Assembly: GCA_043782755.1 (NCBI GenBank)
Contig: JAYWAC010000289.1
Coordinates: 1-24,146 of the forward strand
Reading direction: 5' to 3'
Length of the DNA: 24,146 nucleotides
DNA from: JADJYF01 sp043782755
GTDB lineage: Bacteria > Pseudomonadota > Gammaproteobacteria > Ga0077536
Below the pieces are notes generated by a model. It was not told the origin of the DNA. It ran no database searches and saw only the letters and a list, made by a program, of their open reading frames with translations. Positions 7,940 to 16,316 of the stretch are shown in pieces. Position numbers and translations under genes: made by a program. Each line of letters opens with the position of its first letter. Position 1 is the first letter of the stretch.

Positions 7940-8322
7940 TTACTTGCTGATGGAATCGAGGAGGGGCTTGAAGGTGGCGAGATCCCAGTAGTCACACCAA
8001 CGCACGATCAAGCCTTCGCGCAGCACGAACACACCGGCTACCGGCAGCACCACACGCAGGCTGCGACGCTCCCAGATCTCGGTGCGCGCATTCATGACGG
8101 TGTCGCCCTCGGCCACTTGCTGGTGAATCTCGAGCGAGCTTAGGCTGCAATGGGTGCCGTCGACGAAAGGCTGCAGAAATTCCTGCACCGCGCGTGCGCC
8201 GCGCATCGGCTCCCACGGCATGTTCTGGTAGAACACATCGCGGCTTAAGTGGCGTGCGCCATGTCGCCACTCACCAGGCTTTGGCAAAAGCGACGCACGG
8301 TTTCGGAATTGCTGGCAGTCAT
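7940..8322 (-). pseudogene. Frameshifted limonene-epoxide-hydrolase / SnoaL-like gene
   Basis: Two frames together give one normal-length protein of this fold. From ATG 8322 the first frame encodes 25 residues (MTASNSETVRRFCQSL then VSGDMAHA) and stops at TAA 8247-8245. The rest, from HLSRDVFYQNMPWEP to the stop at 7940, continues in another frame that is open from 8287. The start MTASNSETV and the helix RRFCQSL are typical N-termini of the family. One missing base near 8248-8260 would explain the shift. In the second part YQN and WCDYWD match the active-site YxN and the DY(F/W)D segment, while the RxD motif reads RTE. The shift may be a true mutation or a sequencing error. It sits between the aminoacylase and the dehydrogenases on the same strand. 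Confidence 0.7.
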
Positions 8323-8369
8323 GGTCAAGGACGACACTAGGCGGTGACTCGCGACCAGTTTCTTAAGTT

Positions 8370-8396
8370 GCGCGCGGAGCGTCAATCTCCGCGCGC
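8370..8396 (-). terminator. Hairpin after the D-aminoacylase-like gene
   Basis: A perfect 10-bp stem (8370-8379 with 8387-8396) with a 7-nt loop is extended by a TTAAG/CTTAA pair after a 2-nt bulge. It lies 25 bp beyond the aminoacylase stop codon. There is an A/T-rich flank on the aminoacylase side but no U-tract on the exit side, so factor-independent action is uncertain. Confidence 0.45.
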
Positions 8397-8420
8397 CTTA
8401 AAAATTGAATTGAGCTGGCT

Positions 8421-10154
8421 TCAGCGGCTGCGCACCAGACGCCCGGGTCGCGCGCCGGTGTCTTCGCCGCGACGTTGCACCACCTCACCCTTCACATAAG
8501 TGGCGACATACCCCTCGACGTTCTGGTCGAGCCGCGCTTGCGCGGCCGGCAGATCGTAGACCATGCGCGGCCGGCTGCTGGCGAGATGCGCGAGGTCGAT
8601 GAGGTTGATGTCGGCGCGCAGGCCGGCGGCAAGCAGGCCGCGATCCTTGAAGCCATACACTGCGGCGTTGTCGCTGGTCAGTTTCTTGACCACAAATTCC
8701 AGCGGCAGATGCTTGGGGTCGTCCGCCGCATGATCACGCACCCAATGCGTCAGCATGTAGGAGTGCATGCCATAGTCGGCGATGAAGCGCACATGGGCGC
8801 CGGCGTCCGACAGACCCAACACGCTGCGCGGATGGCACACCATCTCGTGCACGGCATCGGTGTTGCCATCGGCATAACCGGTCAAGGCATACATGAGGAA
8901 GGACTGGCCGTTGTCCGTCAGCAGCAGGTCATAGGCCACTTCCCACGGCGAGCGGCCTTCGCGTGCAGCGATCTTGGCGACGCTGTTACCGGGATCGGGC
9001 GTGTAATTGATGGGGCTGCCGGCCGGGTAGGTGTAGTCCCACAGCGCCGGGTTCTTGTACAACAACGAGAAGCCTTGGTCGTTGGGATCTTGTTCACTCA
9101 GCAGGCGCGCACGGAAGGCGGGATCGCGCAGTCGTGCATAGCGCTCCTCGAAGGAGAGGTTCGCGATCTCCTGGTAGCTGGGCATGAACTTCCAGGGATG
9201 CTCACCTTCGAAACAGAACAGGATGGAGATCGGTCGACCGGCCACCTGCGGAATGATTTTGAGTCCCGCCTTGGCGGCATCGTCGCAGGCCGCGAGCTGA
9301 CGACGCCATTGCGTTGAATCGCCGAGCTGCTGCACGAGCAGGAACATGACCGACGCGCCCGAGCCTTCGGCGACCCGCCGCAGCATTGCCATTTCACGAT
9401 CGAGCCCTTCGCTGTCTTCGCCCGCCACGCCAGCCAACACGATTTCGACCAGACCATGGCCACTGTCCTTGACCGCGCGTGCGAGCGCAATCAATTCATC
9501 GTCGGCCGCATAGGTGCCGGGCACCGGTCGACCGTCGAGCGCGATATGCACCGGCGTGCGCGAACTCGAAAAACCAAAGGCGCCGGCGTCCATCGCTTCG
9601 CGCGTCAGCACCGCCATCTTTTCGATGTCGGCGGCGGTGGCGTTTTCATTGTCGGCGCCGCGCTTGTCCATGACGTAGGCGCGCAATGCGCCGTGGCTCA
9701 ACTGCGTGGCGATGTCGATAGTGCGCGGCGTCGCGTCGAGTGCGTTCAAGTATTCGGGGAAGGATTCCCAGGCCCACGGCAGTCCCGCCCGCAGCGATAC
9801 CCCTGGAATATCTTCCACGCCTTCCATGAGGCCGATGAGGAAGTCATGGCGGTCGGGTTTGGCGGGCGCGAAGCCGACGCCGCAATTGCCCATCATGAGG
9901 GTCGTGACACCGTGACGCATCGATTGCGAGAGCACCGGGTCCCAGGTCGCCTGGCCATCGTAGTGAGTGTGGATATCGACCCAGCCCGGCGTGACCAGCA
10001 GGCCGTCGGCGTCAACGGTCTCCGTGGCGCTGCCGAGATCGCGGCCGATAGCGGCAATCATGCCGTCCTTGATCGCGAGGTCGGCGATATACGGCGCTGA
10101 GCCGCTGCCGTCCACCACCGTGCCGCCCTTGATAAGGGTATCGAAACTTGCCAT
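8421..10154 (-). CDS. N-acyl-D-amino-acid deacylase family amidohydrolase
   Basis: The 577-residue protein belongs to the amidohydrolase superfamily, D-aminoacylase / amidohydrolase-3 branch. It opens with LIKGGTVVDGSGSAPYIADL, the small beta-domain strand typical of the branch. The metal motif DIHTHYDGQ gives His62, His64 and Asp66, and GNCGVGFAP carries Cys91, at the position of the metal-ligand Cys of D-aminoacylases. GLSDAGAHV supplies the late Asp of the active site. The family removes acyl groups from N-acyl-D-amino acids or opens related amides. Members of this particular length are common beside acyl-CoA genes in xenobiotic and terpenoid degraders, so the natural substrate may be different. 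It diverges from the Nudix gene across 200 bp. Confidence 0.85.
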   Translation of the reverse strand: MASFDTLIKGGTVVDGSGSAPYIADLAIKDGMIAAIGRDLGSATETVDADGLLVTPGWVDIHTHYDGQATWDPVLSQSMRHGVTTLMMGNCGVGFAPAKPDRHDFLIGLMEGVEDIPGVSLRAGLPWAWESFPEYLNALDATPRTIDIATQLSHGALRAYVMDKRGADNENATAADIEKMAVLTREAMDAGAFGFSSSRTPVHIALDGRPVPGTYAADDELIALARAVKDSGHGLVEIVLAGVAGEDSEGLDREMAMLRRVAEGSGASVMFLLVQQLGDSTQWRRQLAACDDAAKAGLKIIPQVAGRPISILFCFEGEHPWKFMPSYQEIANLSFEERYARLRDPAFRARLLSEQDPNDQGFSLLYKNPALWDYTYPAGSPINYTPDPGNSVAKIAAREGRSPWEVAYDLLLTDNGQSFLMYALTGYADGNTDAVHEMVCHPRSVLGLSDAGAHVRFIADYGMHSYMLTHWVRDHAADDPKHLPLEFVVKKLTSDNAAVYGFKDRGLLAAGLRADINLIDLAHLASSRPRMVYDLPAAQARLDQNVEGYVATYVKGEVVQRRGEDTGARPGRLVRSR

Positions 10155-10353
10155 GCCTGCTACTCCCCGGGCGGTCGCGAGGACCGTCCACAGCCTGCGT
10201 TTGCTGATCTCGAACCGGCAGGTTCGAATGTGACCCGGACCGTGCGCCTCGTGCGTGATGGCAACGGTGGGTACTCGCGACTGTGGCCCAAGGCCCGGGC
10301 TTTTTCAATCCCGACTGAAGGGGTAGGTACTGACGCTGGGTTACGCTCTGCGT

Positions 10354-11025
10354 ATGCTGTGCGCCATGCCCATTTGTGACGACAGCCTGCGCGCATCCAT
10401 CGCGCGCCACCTCGCCGAATTCGAAGTCGTGGCCAGTACCACCGCCGGCAAGGCGGCGGCGGTCGCGCTGGCGGTGATCGACGAAGGCTGGGGCGCTGAC
10501 CTGTCAGGCATGCCGAGACATCACGACTGGCAGTCACGGGCTGCCCTGATCCTGACTCGTCGTTCGTCCAAGCTGCGCAACCACGCCGGTCAATGGGCCT
10601 TGCCGGGTGGCCGCATCGATGAGGGTGAGAGCCCCGAGGACACCGCATTGCGCGAAATGCGCGAGGAGGTCGGGTTGGCCCTCGATCATTCAGCGGTGAT
10701 AGGACGGCTCGACGATTTCGTCACGCGCTCAGGCTTTGCCATGACGCCGGTTGTGATCTGGGCAGGACCCCAGCGCCATCTTGCGCCCAATCCCGACGAG
10801 GTCGATTCCATCCATCGCATCCCGGTTGCAGAATTCATGCGCGACGACGCGCCCATGCTCGAACACCTACCTGAAGGTGGCGCGCCGGTGCTGCGTATGC
10901 CAGTCGGCGACGCCTGGATAGCGGCGCCGACCGCCGCCATCCTCTATCAGTTCCGTGAAGTGTGTCTGTGTGGACGCGCGACGCGCGTCGCCCATTACGA
11001 GCAACCGGCCTTCGCCTGGCGTTGA
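10354..11025 (+). CDS. Nudix hydrolase, probable CoA pyrophosphatase (NudL-like)
   Basis: The 223-residue protein carries a perfect Nudix box at 86-108 (G, five residues, E92, seven residues, REMREEVGL), which binds the metal for pyrophosphate cleavage. Just before it LILTRRSSKLRNHAGQ leading to LPGG matches the extra signature of coenzyme A diphosphatases (UPF0035), which split CoA and acyl-CoA into phosphopantetheines and 3',5'-ADP. This is a plausible CoA-turnover enzyme among the many acyl-CoA genes here. The start is uncertain: ATG 10354 and ATG 10366 are both possible and neither has a strong ribosome-binding site. The last 30 residues (CLCGRATRVAHYEQP) are not part of the usual fold core. 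Confidence 0.85.
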   Translation: MLCAMPICDDSLRASIARHLAEFEVVASTTAGKAAAVALAVIDEGWGADLSGMPRHHDWQSRAALILTRRSSKLRNHAGQWALPGGRIDEGESPEDTALREMREEVGLALDHSAVIGRLDDFVTRSGFAMTPVVIWAGPQRHLAPNPDEVDSIHRIPVAEFMRDDAPMLEHLPEGGAPVLRMPVGDAWIAAPTAAILYQFREVCLCGRATRVAHYEQPAFAWR

Positions 11026-11102
11026 GTGCACTTGACCTTGCTGGTCATCGCCAGCGCGTGCCGCGCGTTGTTCAATAGCCGGCATTCAAACGAGTAGCGA
11101 TC

Positions 11103-12041
11103 ATGAAAACCGGATTGCTGTTACCCGCCTGGAGTTATGCCGTCGAGGGCGCCACGCTCAACACTCGCGAGTTGTTGGATTTCGCCGCGCAGGCGGTGGC
11201 CGCTGGCTTTCGGTCGTTGTGGGTGAGCGATCATTTTCTCAACGAGCCTTACGTCGATTACGCGGCGGTCGACATTCAATTCCCCGATGAGGTTCGCGGT
11301 ATTAAGTCGGGACAATGGGAATGCTGGTCCTTGATGGCGGCGCTCGCGGCGCGCATCCCCGAGGTGACACTGGGTACGCTCGTCACCAACACTGCGTTTC
11401 GTAATCCCGCCTTGCTCGCTCGCATCATTGACACGGTTGACGATATCAGTGGCGGGCGCGTGGTGGCGGGGCTAGGCGCGGGGGATTTCGCGACCGAACA
11501 TCGCGCCTTTGGTTATGACTTCGAGCGTCCTGTTGCGCGATTCGAAGAAGCGCTGTCGATTATCCGCCCGCTGTTGCGCGGCGAGACGCTGAGCCATAGC
11601 GGCGAGTTCTACCGCACCGAGGGCGCAACGCTGCTGCCCAAGAGTCTGCGCGCTGCCGGGCCGCCGCTCATGATAGGCCTACTGCGTGGCGGTCCACGCA
11701 TGCTGCGTCTGGTCGCCGAATACGCCGATCAATGGAACTGCATGCTGCCGTTTGCCGACAGTCGTGTGACGACCTATGTGAGTACGTGGGAGCGTGTGCG
11801 AGCGGCTTGCGAGAAGCATGGACGGGATCCTGCCACGCTGGCGCGCAATGTTACTGTCGGTGTGTGCCTAGGCGAGCACTATCCTTTGCCCGGCGCATTG
11901 CCCCTGCGCGGCTCACGTCAGCAGTTGATTGACGCTTGCGCTGCCTATGCCGAGCAGGGCGTCGAGACCTTGAGCATGGTTATCGAGCCCTATACGCCTG
12001 CCACACTCGACGCATTGGCACCCGTGCTAGAAGCCTTGTAG
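11103..12041 (+). CDS. Luciferase-like flavin/F420-dependent oxidoreductase
   Basis: The 312-residue protein of the bacterial luciferase-like monooxygenase (LLM) family folds as a TIM barrel. The first strand MKTGLLLP is followed by GFRSLWVSDHF, then LGTLVTNTAFRNPALLARIIDTVDDISGGRVVAGLGAG, the most conserved region of the family, and the phosphate-loop region MIGLLRGGPRMLRLVAEYADQWN. Family members use FMNH2 or F420 to oxidise or reduce small molecules. The choice of cofactor cannot be settled from the sequence. It lies 77 bp after the Nudix gene on the same strand and ends in a palindrome that also touches its stop codon. It faces the epoxide-hydrolase-like gene, so oxygenation followed by epoxide opening is a possible combination, by inference only. 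Confidence 0.85.
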   Translation: MKTGLLLPAWSYAVEGATLNTRELLDFAAQAVAAGFRSLWVSDHFLNEPYVDYAAVDIQFPDEVRGIKSGQWECWSLMAALAARIPEVTLGTLVTNTAFRNPALLARIIDTVDDISGGRVVAGLGAGDFATEHRAFGYDFERPVARFEEALSIIRPLLRGETLSHSGEFYRTEGATLLPKSLRAAGPPLMIGLLRGGPRMLRLVAEYADQWNCMLPFADSRVTTYVSTWERVRAACEKHGRDPATLARNVTVGVCLGEHYPLPGALPLRGSRQQLIDACAAYAEQGVETLSMVIEPYTPATLDALAPVLEAL

Positions 12042-12064
12042 GTGCGATTGAAATCGCACCTACA
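12037..12064. terminator. Perfect 12-bp palindrome between convergent genes (terminator or REP-like)
   Basis: TGTAGGTGCGAT (12037-12048) and ATCGCACCTACA (12053-12064) form a perfect stem around the loop TGAA. The 5' arm includes the stop codon of the LLM gene. The convergent epoxide-hydrolase gene ends 13 bp beyond. No U-tract follows. The sequence resembles the GTAGGTGCGA-type repetitive extragenic palindromes common in gammaproteobacteria. Confidence 0.55.
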
Positions 12065-12076
12065 ACGGTAGGTCGC

Positions 12077-12451
12077 TCAGCGCGCGAACGGCACGGTGTC
12101 GAAGTAGTCGCGCCATTCATAGATGCGGCCATCCCTGACCTTCATGACACCCATGAGTGGGATCGTCAGCAAGGTTTTGCCGCTGGCGTCATTGAGATAG
12201 TCAATACGTTCCATCAAGACGGTATCACCGACGGCGGCGATCGAGAGCATATCCATTTCAATGGCGACGAACGGACATTGCTGCGTGAAGGCGGCGAAGA
12301 AGGCCAATGCTTCGGCCGGACCTTCGGTCTTCGACAGACCGACATTTTCATACCGGCAGTCGGGCGTGAAGTATTGATTGAACGAAGCTTCGAAGCTATT
12401 GGCTTGCTTCCAGGTGGCCATAAAGGCCTGCGCGGTTTCTAGTGCGGACAT
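12077..12451 (-). CDS. Limonene-1,2-epoxide hydrolase-like protein (SnoaL/NTF2 fold)
   Basis: The 124-residue protein has the compact NTF2-like fold. The whole active-site set of limonene-epoxide hydrolases can be read. RYENVG gives Tyr34 and Asn36, MERIDYL gives Arg82 and Asp84, and EWRDYFD gives Asp115. These correspond to the YxN, RxD and DYxD residues that activate water and protonate the epoxide, so this looks catalytically competent rather than a mere SnoaL-like binding protein. The start is supported by GGGGAG with 8 nt to the ATG. The substrate need not be limonene; steroid and other terpenoid epoxides are handled by relatives. A frameshifted relative lies at 7940-8322. Confidence 0.8.
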   Translation of the reverse strand: MSALETAQAFMATWKQANSFEASFNQYFTPDCRYENVGLSKTEGPAEALAFFAAFTQQCPFVAIEMDMLSIAAVGDTVLMERIDYLNDASGKTLLTIPLMGVMKVRDGRIYEWRDYFDTVPFAR

Positions 12452-12580
12452 GTCGGATTCTCCCCGTGTTACGAAAGACCCATCATAACGGCACTGTGCG
12501 CCCGGACGCTCAGAGCAACTGCGAGCCGGCGGCCGAACACACCTGCTTGACAGAAAAGCGCATCTGGATGGGCGCGCAAC

Positions 12581-14086
12581 TCAGGCGCAGGTGCCTGGCA
12601 GATCGGGTGGCAGCCCGGCGTGCGGCGTACGCAGGCGAAGATAGACCTTGGCCGGCGGCAGGCCGCTGAACAGCGGCTGCTCGTGGTAGATGCGCTGGGC
12701 ATATTTCTGACCGAGGGCGCGCATCACCGTGTGCCCCGCTTGCGTGCCTTGGCAGCATTCCTTCGCGCCGAGATGCAACACCGTGCCGCCCAGCTCGCTG
12801 CGTTGGTAGATGTGCGCGGTGCCGACGGTGGTTTTGCCGGAACGTTGGCCCCAATCCCAGGCAAGAATTTCGAGGCGATAGGCCTTGAGCGTGGCGAGGT
12901 CCGGTACGGGTCGCCCCAGCACGTCAAAGCCGAGTATGGGTGCGCCATCCAGTTCAGACACACCGCCGAGATCCAACACTTCGCAGTGCTTCAATCCCAA
13001 CCCGAGCAGCAGGGGATGTTGGTTATCGACGATACGAAGTCCGGCACCGCTGACATTGGCGCCTTTCGCGCGACGACCGTAACCGCCATGGCGAAAGTCG
13101 CCGCCGATGCTGGCATTGGTCGGCAGTCCGAGCTTGGGGTCGGTCCAGTTGACAGTGACGAGTGCGGGATCGTGGATGGGATCGAGGCGCTCATTCTTGT
13201 AGCAGATAAGCTGGTTGCCACTGTCCGCGTAGCGCACCTGCCACCACATCACATTGCCGCCGGCAATGAGCGCGTGGCCGCCGCCGGCAATGAATCGATC
13301 AAAGTTTTCGCGCGCTCGGCGCGACCAGTACTCCGAGTGTCCATCGACGATCAGCAGTTTGACGCCAGCGAGTGCGTCAGGATTTTCCATGTCGTGATCG
13401 ACCAGATACCGCGGTGCGCCGAAGATGCGTTCCTCGGCTACGAACTTCAATAGATCCGACCAATCCGCCTTTTCGCTCGCGTCGAACGGACGTAGGAAAC
13501 TTAGCACCGCAGCGCGTTTCGGGATGCTGTAGAAATCGCGGCCGGCGGTCGGCGAATAGGCGCTGATGGTATTGGTCGGCACCAGCACGGCGGTGGGCAG
13601 GCCGTAGGGCGCGGACGGCGCGTGGGCGTTTGACAGCTCGCGGACCACCACGAAAATATTCGGCAACTCATTGAGGAAATAGACGCCGCTCGGTGTGCCT
13701 TCGGGAATCGCCCAGTGCAGTGTCGGCTCGAAATCGACACCATGGGACCACGATGAGCCGCTAGGGACTGACTGCGGTTCGATGGTGATCTCGCCGAAGC
13801 TGTGCACGATGTCTCCGCTAGTCGAGACCATGGCCAGCGCGACAGTGGTCTGGGCATCATGGGACAAGGCGAAGTAGACCGTCTCGCCCGGTGCCGCGCA
13901 CCAACCCGACACCGGCCGTCCCGCTTTCATACGCAGGGGGTAGCCCGTCAAGCCTTGCGGCTGGGCCGCGCCTCGGGGTTCGACATTCGTCGCTGCAAGC
14001 GTGGCTGCACGAGGCGCAGCCATGCCGCCCAAAGATGCGCCCGCCGCGCAGAGGAGGGACGAGAAAGCGCGGCGGGTCATTTTCAT
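12581..14086 (-). CDS. Exported N,N-dimethylformamidase large-subunit-like protein
   Basis: The 501-residue protein begins with a signal of Tat character (MKMTRRAFSSLLCAAGASLG, cut near Ala-Arg-Ala at about 27). Residues about 45-150 form a beta-rich domain with YFLNELPNIFVVV. Residues 163-490 match the C-terminal domain of dimethylformamidase beta subunits: VLVPTNTISAYSPTAGRDFY, SFLRPFDASEKADW, LIVDGHSEYWSRRARENFD and AGGGHALIAGGNVMWWQ. The true enzyme is a cytosolic mononuclear-iron amidohydrolase with a small alpha subunit. No such subunit is encoded here, and the export signal also differs. A periplasmic hydrolase or binding role is possible. It is 129 bp from the start of the epoxide-hydrolase gene, on the same strand. 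Confidence 0.75.
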   Translation of the reverse strand: MKMTRRAFSSLLCAAGASLGGMAAPRAATLAATNVEPRGAAQPQGLTGYPLRMKAGRPVSGWCAAPGETVYFALSHDAQTTVALAMVSTSGDIVHSFGEITIEPQSVPSGSSWSHGVDFEPTLHWAIPEGTPSGVYFLNELPNIFVVVRELSNAHAPSAPYGLPTAVLVPTNTISAYSPTAGRDFYSIPKRAAVLSFLRPFDASEKADWSDLLKFVAEERIFGAPRYLVDHDMENPDALAGVKLLIVDGHSEYWSRRARENFDRFIAGGGHALIAGGNVMWWQVRYADSGNQLICYKNERLDPIHDPALVTVNWTDPKLGLPTNASIGGDFRHGGYGRRAKGANVSGAGLRIVDNQHPLLLGLGLKHCEVLDLGGVSELDGAPILGFDVLGRPVPDLATLKAYRLEILAWDWGQRSGKTTVGTAHIYQRSELGGTVLHLGAKECCQGTQAGHTVMRALGQKYAQRIYHEQPLFSGLPPAKVYLRLRTPHAGLPPDLPGTCA

Positions 14087-14419
14087 CGCGAACTATCCTT
14101 CGTGGGCGGCAGGCGCATATCGTTCTCTTGAACGCATTGCTTCGACGTCGTCGTGCCTGGCGGATCAATGATTGTGCGCTGACAAAAGCACATGACTGCC
14201 AGCATGGAGTCCGTCGATGCGAGGATAGTTCCGGCAGGACGTGAGAGCGTGCGTTACACCGTCGCCGCGAGCGGTGGTCGCAGCGCATTACGCGATCGAC
14301 AGGTGAGCAAGGTGCGCGTCTAGACGTTAAGAATTCGCTAAGTTTCTCAGTGTGACGCGTGGCGAATACATCGCTATCACCGAAGTATGCGCAAGGTCAT
14401 GGCCGCTGCGCCGATGGCA
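14087..14419. other. Non-coding gap of 333 bp
   Basis: This stretch lies upstream of the dimethylformamidase-like gene and downstream of the dehydrogenase gene, both on the minus strand. I see no convincing gene, repeat or terminator in it. The AT-richer part near 14320-14350 could hold the promoter of the dimethylformamidase-like gene, but no clear -35/-10 pair was found. Confidence 0.5.
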
Positions 14420-15316
14420 TCATCGCGCATCGTCGTCCAAGGGGTGCTGTTTGTATAACCACATCAAGCCGCTTTGGCCCTTGTCGGCATCGCCCTGTGC
14501 AATCAATTGACGATAGAGCTGTTGCACCAGCGCAGTGACCGGCATCGGCGATAAGGTTTCACGACCAAGATCGCAAGCGATGTCGATGTCCTTGACCATG
14601 ATCTTGGCGCTGACTTCGTTGACATAATCGGCGGCGGCCATGCGTCGCGCATGGTGTTGCAGCACCGCCGAGTCGGCCCAGCCACCGGCCAGCGCATCAG
14701 GTAGACGTGAGGCCGCGACGCCGAAGTTGGCGGCATAGTTGAGCGCCTCGGCGGCGACCGCGACGTTGCCACCGATCATCATCTGGTTGGCTATTTTGGT
14801 GGCCTGACCAGCACCGTTGGCGCCCATCAAGGTCACGCGCTGGCTGTAACAACTGAGCAGCGACTGCACGCGCTCAAGGATCCGCGCTTCGCCACCGGCC
14901 ATTACCACCAACCGGCCTTGCGTCGCGCCCGCCACACCGCCGCTAACCGGGGCGTCCAACCAATGCATGCCGCAAGCTTCATTGAGTTGCAGCGCATAAG
15001 CGCGCGTGGCAAGAGGATGGATGGTCGAGTGATCGAGCAGCACGCTGTCAGCCCGTGCACCGCAGGCAACGCCATCGACGCCGAACACGACTGTTTCGAC
15101 TGCGGCAGTATCGGTCACGCACAGCATCACACAATCACAGTCGGCGGCGAGCGCGGCAGGTGAATGCATGAGTATGGCGCCGGCCTCGCACCAGGGCGCG
15201 AGCTTGTGCGGGTCGCGGCCCCAGATGCGTAGTGCGTGACCGGCTGCTTGCAGGCGCGTTGCGATTGCGCCGCCCAGTGCGCCCAGTCCAATGCAGCCGA
15301 TGCGCATGCCTGCCAT
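14420..15316 (-). CDS. 3-hydroxyisobutyrate dehydrogenase-family oxidoreductase
   Basis: The 298-residue beta-hydroxyacid dehydrogenase has an NAD(P)-binding motif GLGALG at 10-15. The substrate motif LDAPVSGGVAGATQG and GAGQATKIANQMM, containing the catalytic Lys, are also present. These are the family signatures shared by 3-hydroxyisobutyrate, tartronate-semialdehyde and 6-phosphogluconate-type enzymes. The specificity is not readable. I chose ATG 15316; ATG 15307 (MRIGCIGLG) is nearly as good, and the frame is open to 15403 but without family similarity. The gene is divergent from the SDR at 15429, so one 112-bp region probably drives both. A joint role in handling hydroxyacyl or alcohol intermediates is inference. 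Confidence 0.85.
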   Translation of the reverse strand: MAGMRIGCIGLGALGGAIATRLQAAGHALRIWGRDPHKLAPWCEAGAILMHSPAALAADCDCVMLCVTDTAAVETVVFGVDGVACGARADSVLLDHSTIHPLATRAYALQLNEACGMHWLDAPVSGGVAGATQGRLVVMAGGEARILERVQSLLSCYSQRVTLMGANGAGQATKIANQMMIGGNVAVAAEALNYAANFGVAASRLPDALAGGWADSAVLQHHARRMAAADYVNEVSAKIMVKDIDIACDLGRETLSPMPVTALVQQLYRQLIAQGDADKGQSGLMWLYKQHPLDDDAR

Positions 15317-15428
15317 ATCCCAACCCCGCGATGTATGCTCGTGCGCTTGATTGTCGGGGGCGACCTGGTCACGCGCAAGACGCGTCGGGTGCTCATCGTT
15401 CATCCAGCATTTTCAAGAGGAGCCAAGC

Positions 15429-16292
15429 ATGAGACTCGAAGGCAAGACGGCCGTCATCACCGGCGGTGCAAGTGGCATGGGACGCGCGACCGTGCTGCGC
15501 TTCCTGACGGAAGGCGCAAATGTCGTGATCGCCGATTACAACGCGCAGACCGGCGCGGAAACCATGGCGCTCGCCGCAGCACAGGGTCATGGCGAGCAGA
15601 CCCGCTTCATCAAGACCGACGTCGCTAAGGAAGCCGATATCGAAGCAATGTTGAAATGCGCACTCGACAACTTCGGGCGCCTCGACATCCTGTTCAACAA
15701 TGCCGGTGTCGGTGGTGCCATCGGGCCGATCACTGAAATTACAGTGGAGGCGTTTGACTACACTTTCGATGTACTGACCAAAAGCGTGTTTCTCGGCATG
15801 AAGCACGGCGCGCGCATTTTTCAGAAACAAGGTAGTGGCGGCTGCATCATCAACACCGCCTCGATCGCCGGTCTCTCGGGCGACGCCGGTCCGATCATCT
15901 ACGCCTCGGCCAAGGCGGCCGTCATCAGTCTCACCAAGGGCGCGGCAGTGGAACTTGCGGCGGACAAGATCCGCGTCAACGCGATTCTGCCGGGTCTCAT
16001 CTTCACGCCGCTCGCCCATGGCGGCAAAGCCGAGAAGTTCGAGCACATCTTCACCACTGGCCAGCCCTGGCCGGAGATGGGCGTGGGCGATCACATCGCC
16101 GGTGCCGCCTTGTTCCTCGCGACTGACGATGCGCGCTTTGTGACCGGCGAGTCGCTCGTCGTCGATGGTGGCCTAACCGCCGCTGGCCCGGAACTCTCCA
16201 AGCGTTTCAAACAGAACTCGGGACGCGGTGCTGGTGTGGTCGGCATCACGCGCGGTTCGACCGGCGAGGCGCACGAGGTGCGCAAGCTCTAG
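15429..16292 (+). CDS. Short-chain dehydrogenase/reductase (SDR, classical type)
   Basis: The 287-residue classical SDR has cofactor motif TGGASGMG at 11-18 and NNAG at 90-93. The catalytic Ser145, Tyr158 and Lys162 occur in NTASIAGLSGDAGPIIYASAK-like order. Asp36 after the second strand (VIADY) suggests NAD rather than NADP. The start is ATG 15429, with AGGAG 7 nt before it; the open frame further upstream is not coding. The C-terminus runs about 35 residues past the usual VDGG motif (LSKRFKQNSGRGAGVV and beyond), typical of an SDR subgroup found in degradation clusters. It oxidises or reduces an unknown alcohol/ketone. It converges with the di-haem peroxidase gene. Confidence 0.88.
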   Translation: MRLEGKTAVITGGASGMGRATVLRFLTEGANVVIADYNAQTGAETMALAAAQGHGEQTRFIKTDVAKEADIEAMLKCALDNFGRLDILFNNAGVGGAIGPITEITVEAFDYTFDVLTKSVFLGMKHGARIFQKQGSGGCIINTASIAGLSGDAGPIIYASAKAAVISLTKGAAVELAADKIRVNAILPGLIFTPLAHGGKAEKFEHIFTTGQPWPEMGVGDHIAGAALFLATDDARFVTGESLVVDGGLTAAGPELSKRFKQNSGRGAGVVGITRGSTGEAHEVRKL

Positions 16293-16295
16293 CCG

Positions 16296-16316
16296 CCGCC
16301 TTCACGGCAAAGGCGG
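16296..16316. terminator. Small hairpin between convergent SDR and peroxidase genes
   Basis: A 7-bp stem, CCGCCTT at 16296-16302 with AAGGCGG at 16310-16316, has a 7-nt loop. It starts just after the SDR stop codon and covers the stop of the peroxidase gene. No U-tract is present, so a bidirectional terminator role is tentative. Confidence 0.35.

Noticed and set aside
10285..10305. GC-rich stretch followed by TTTTT as a plus-strand terminator
   Set aside because: The stem is short with an unclear loop, and no plus-strand gene ends upstream; it lies in a divergent promoter region.
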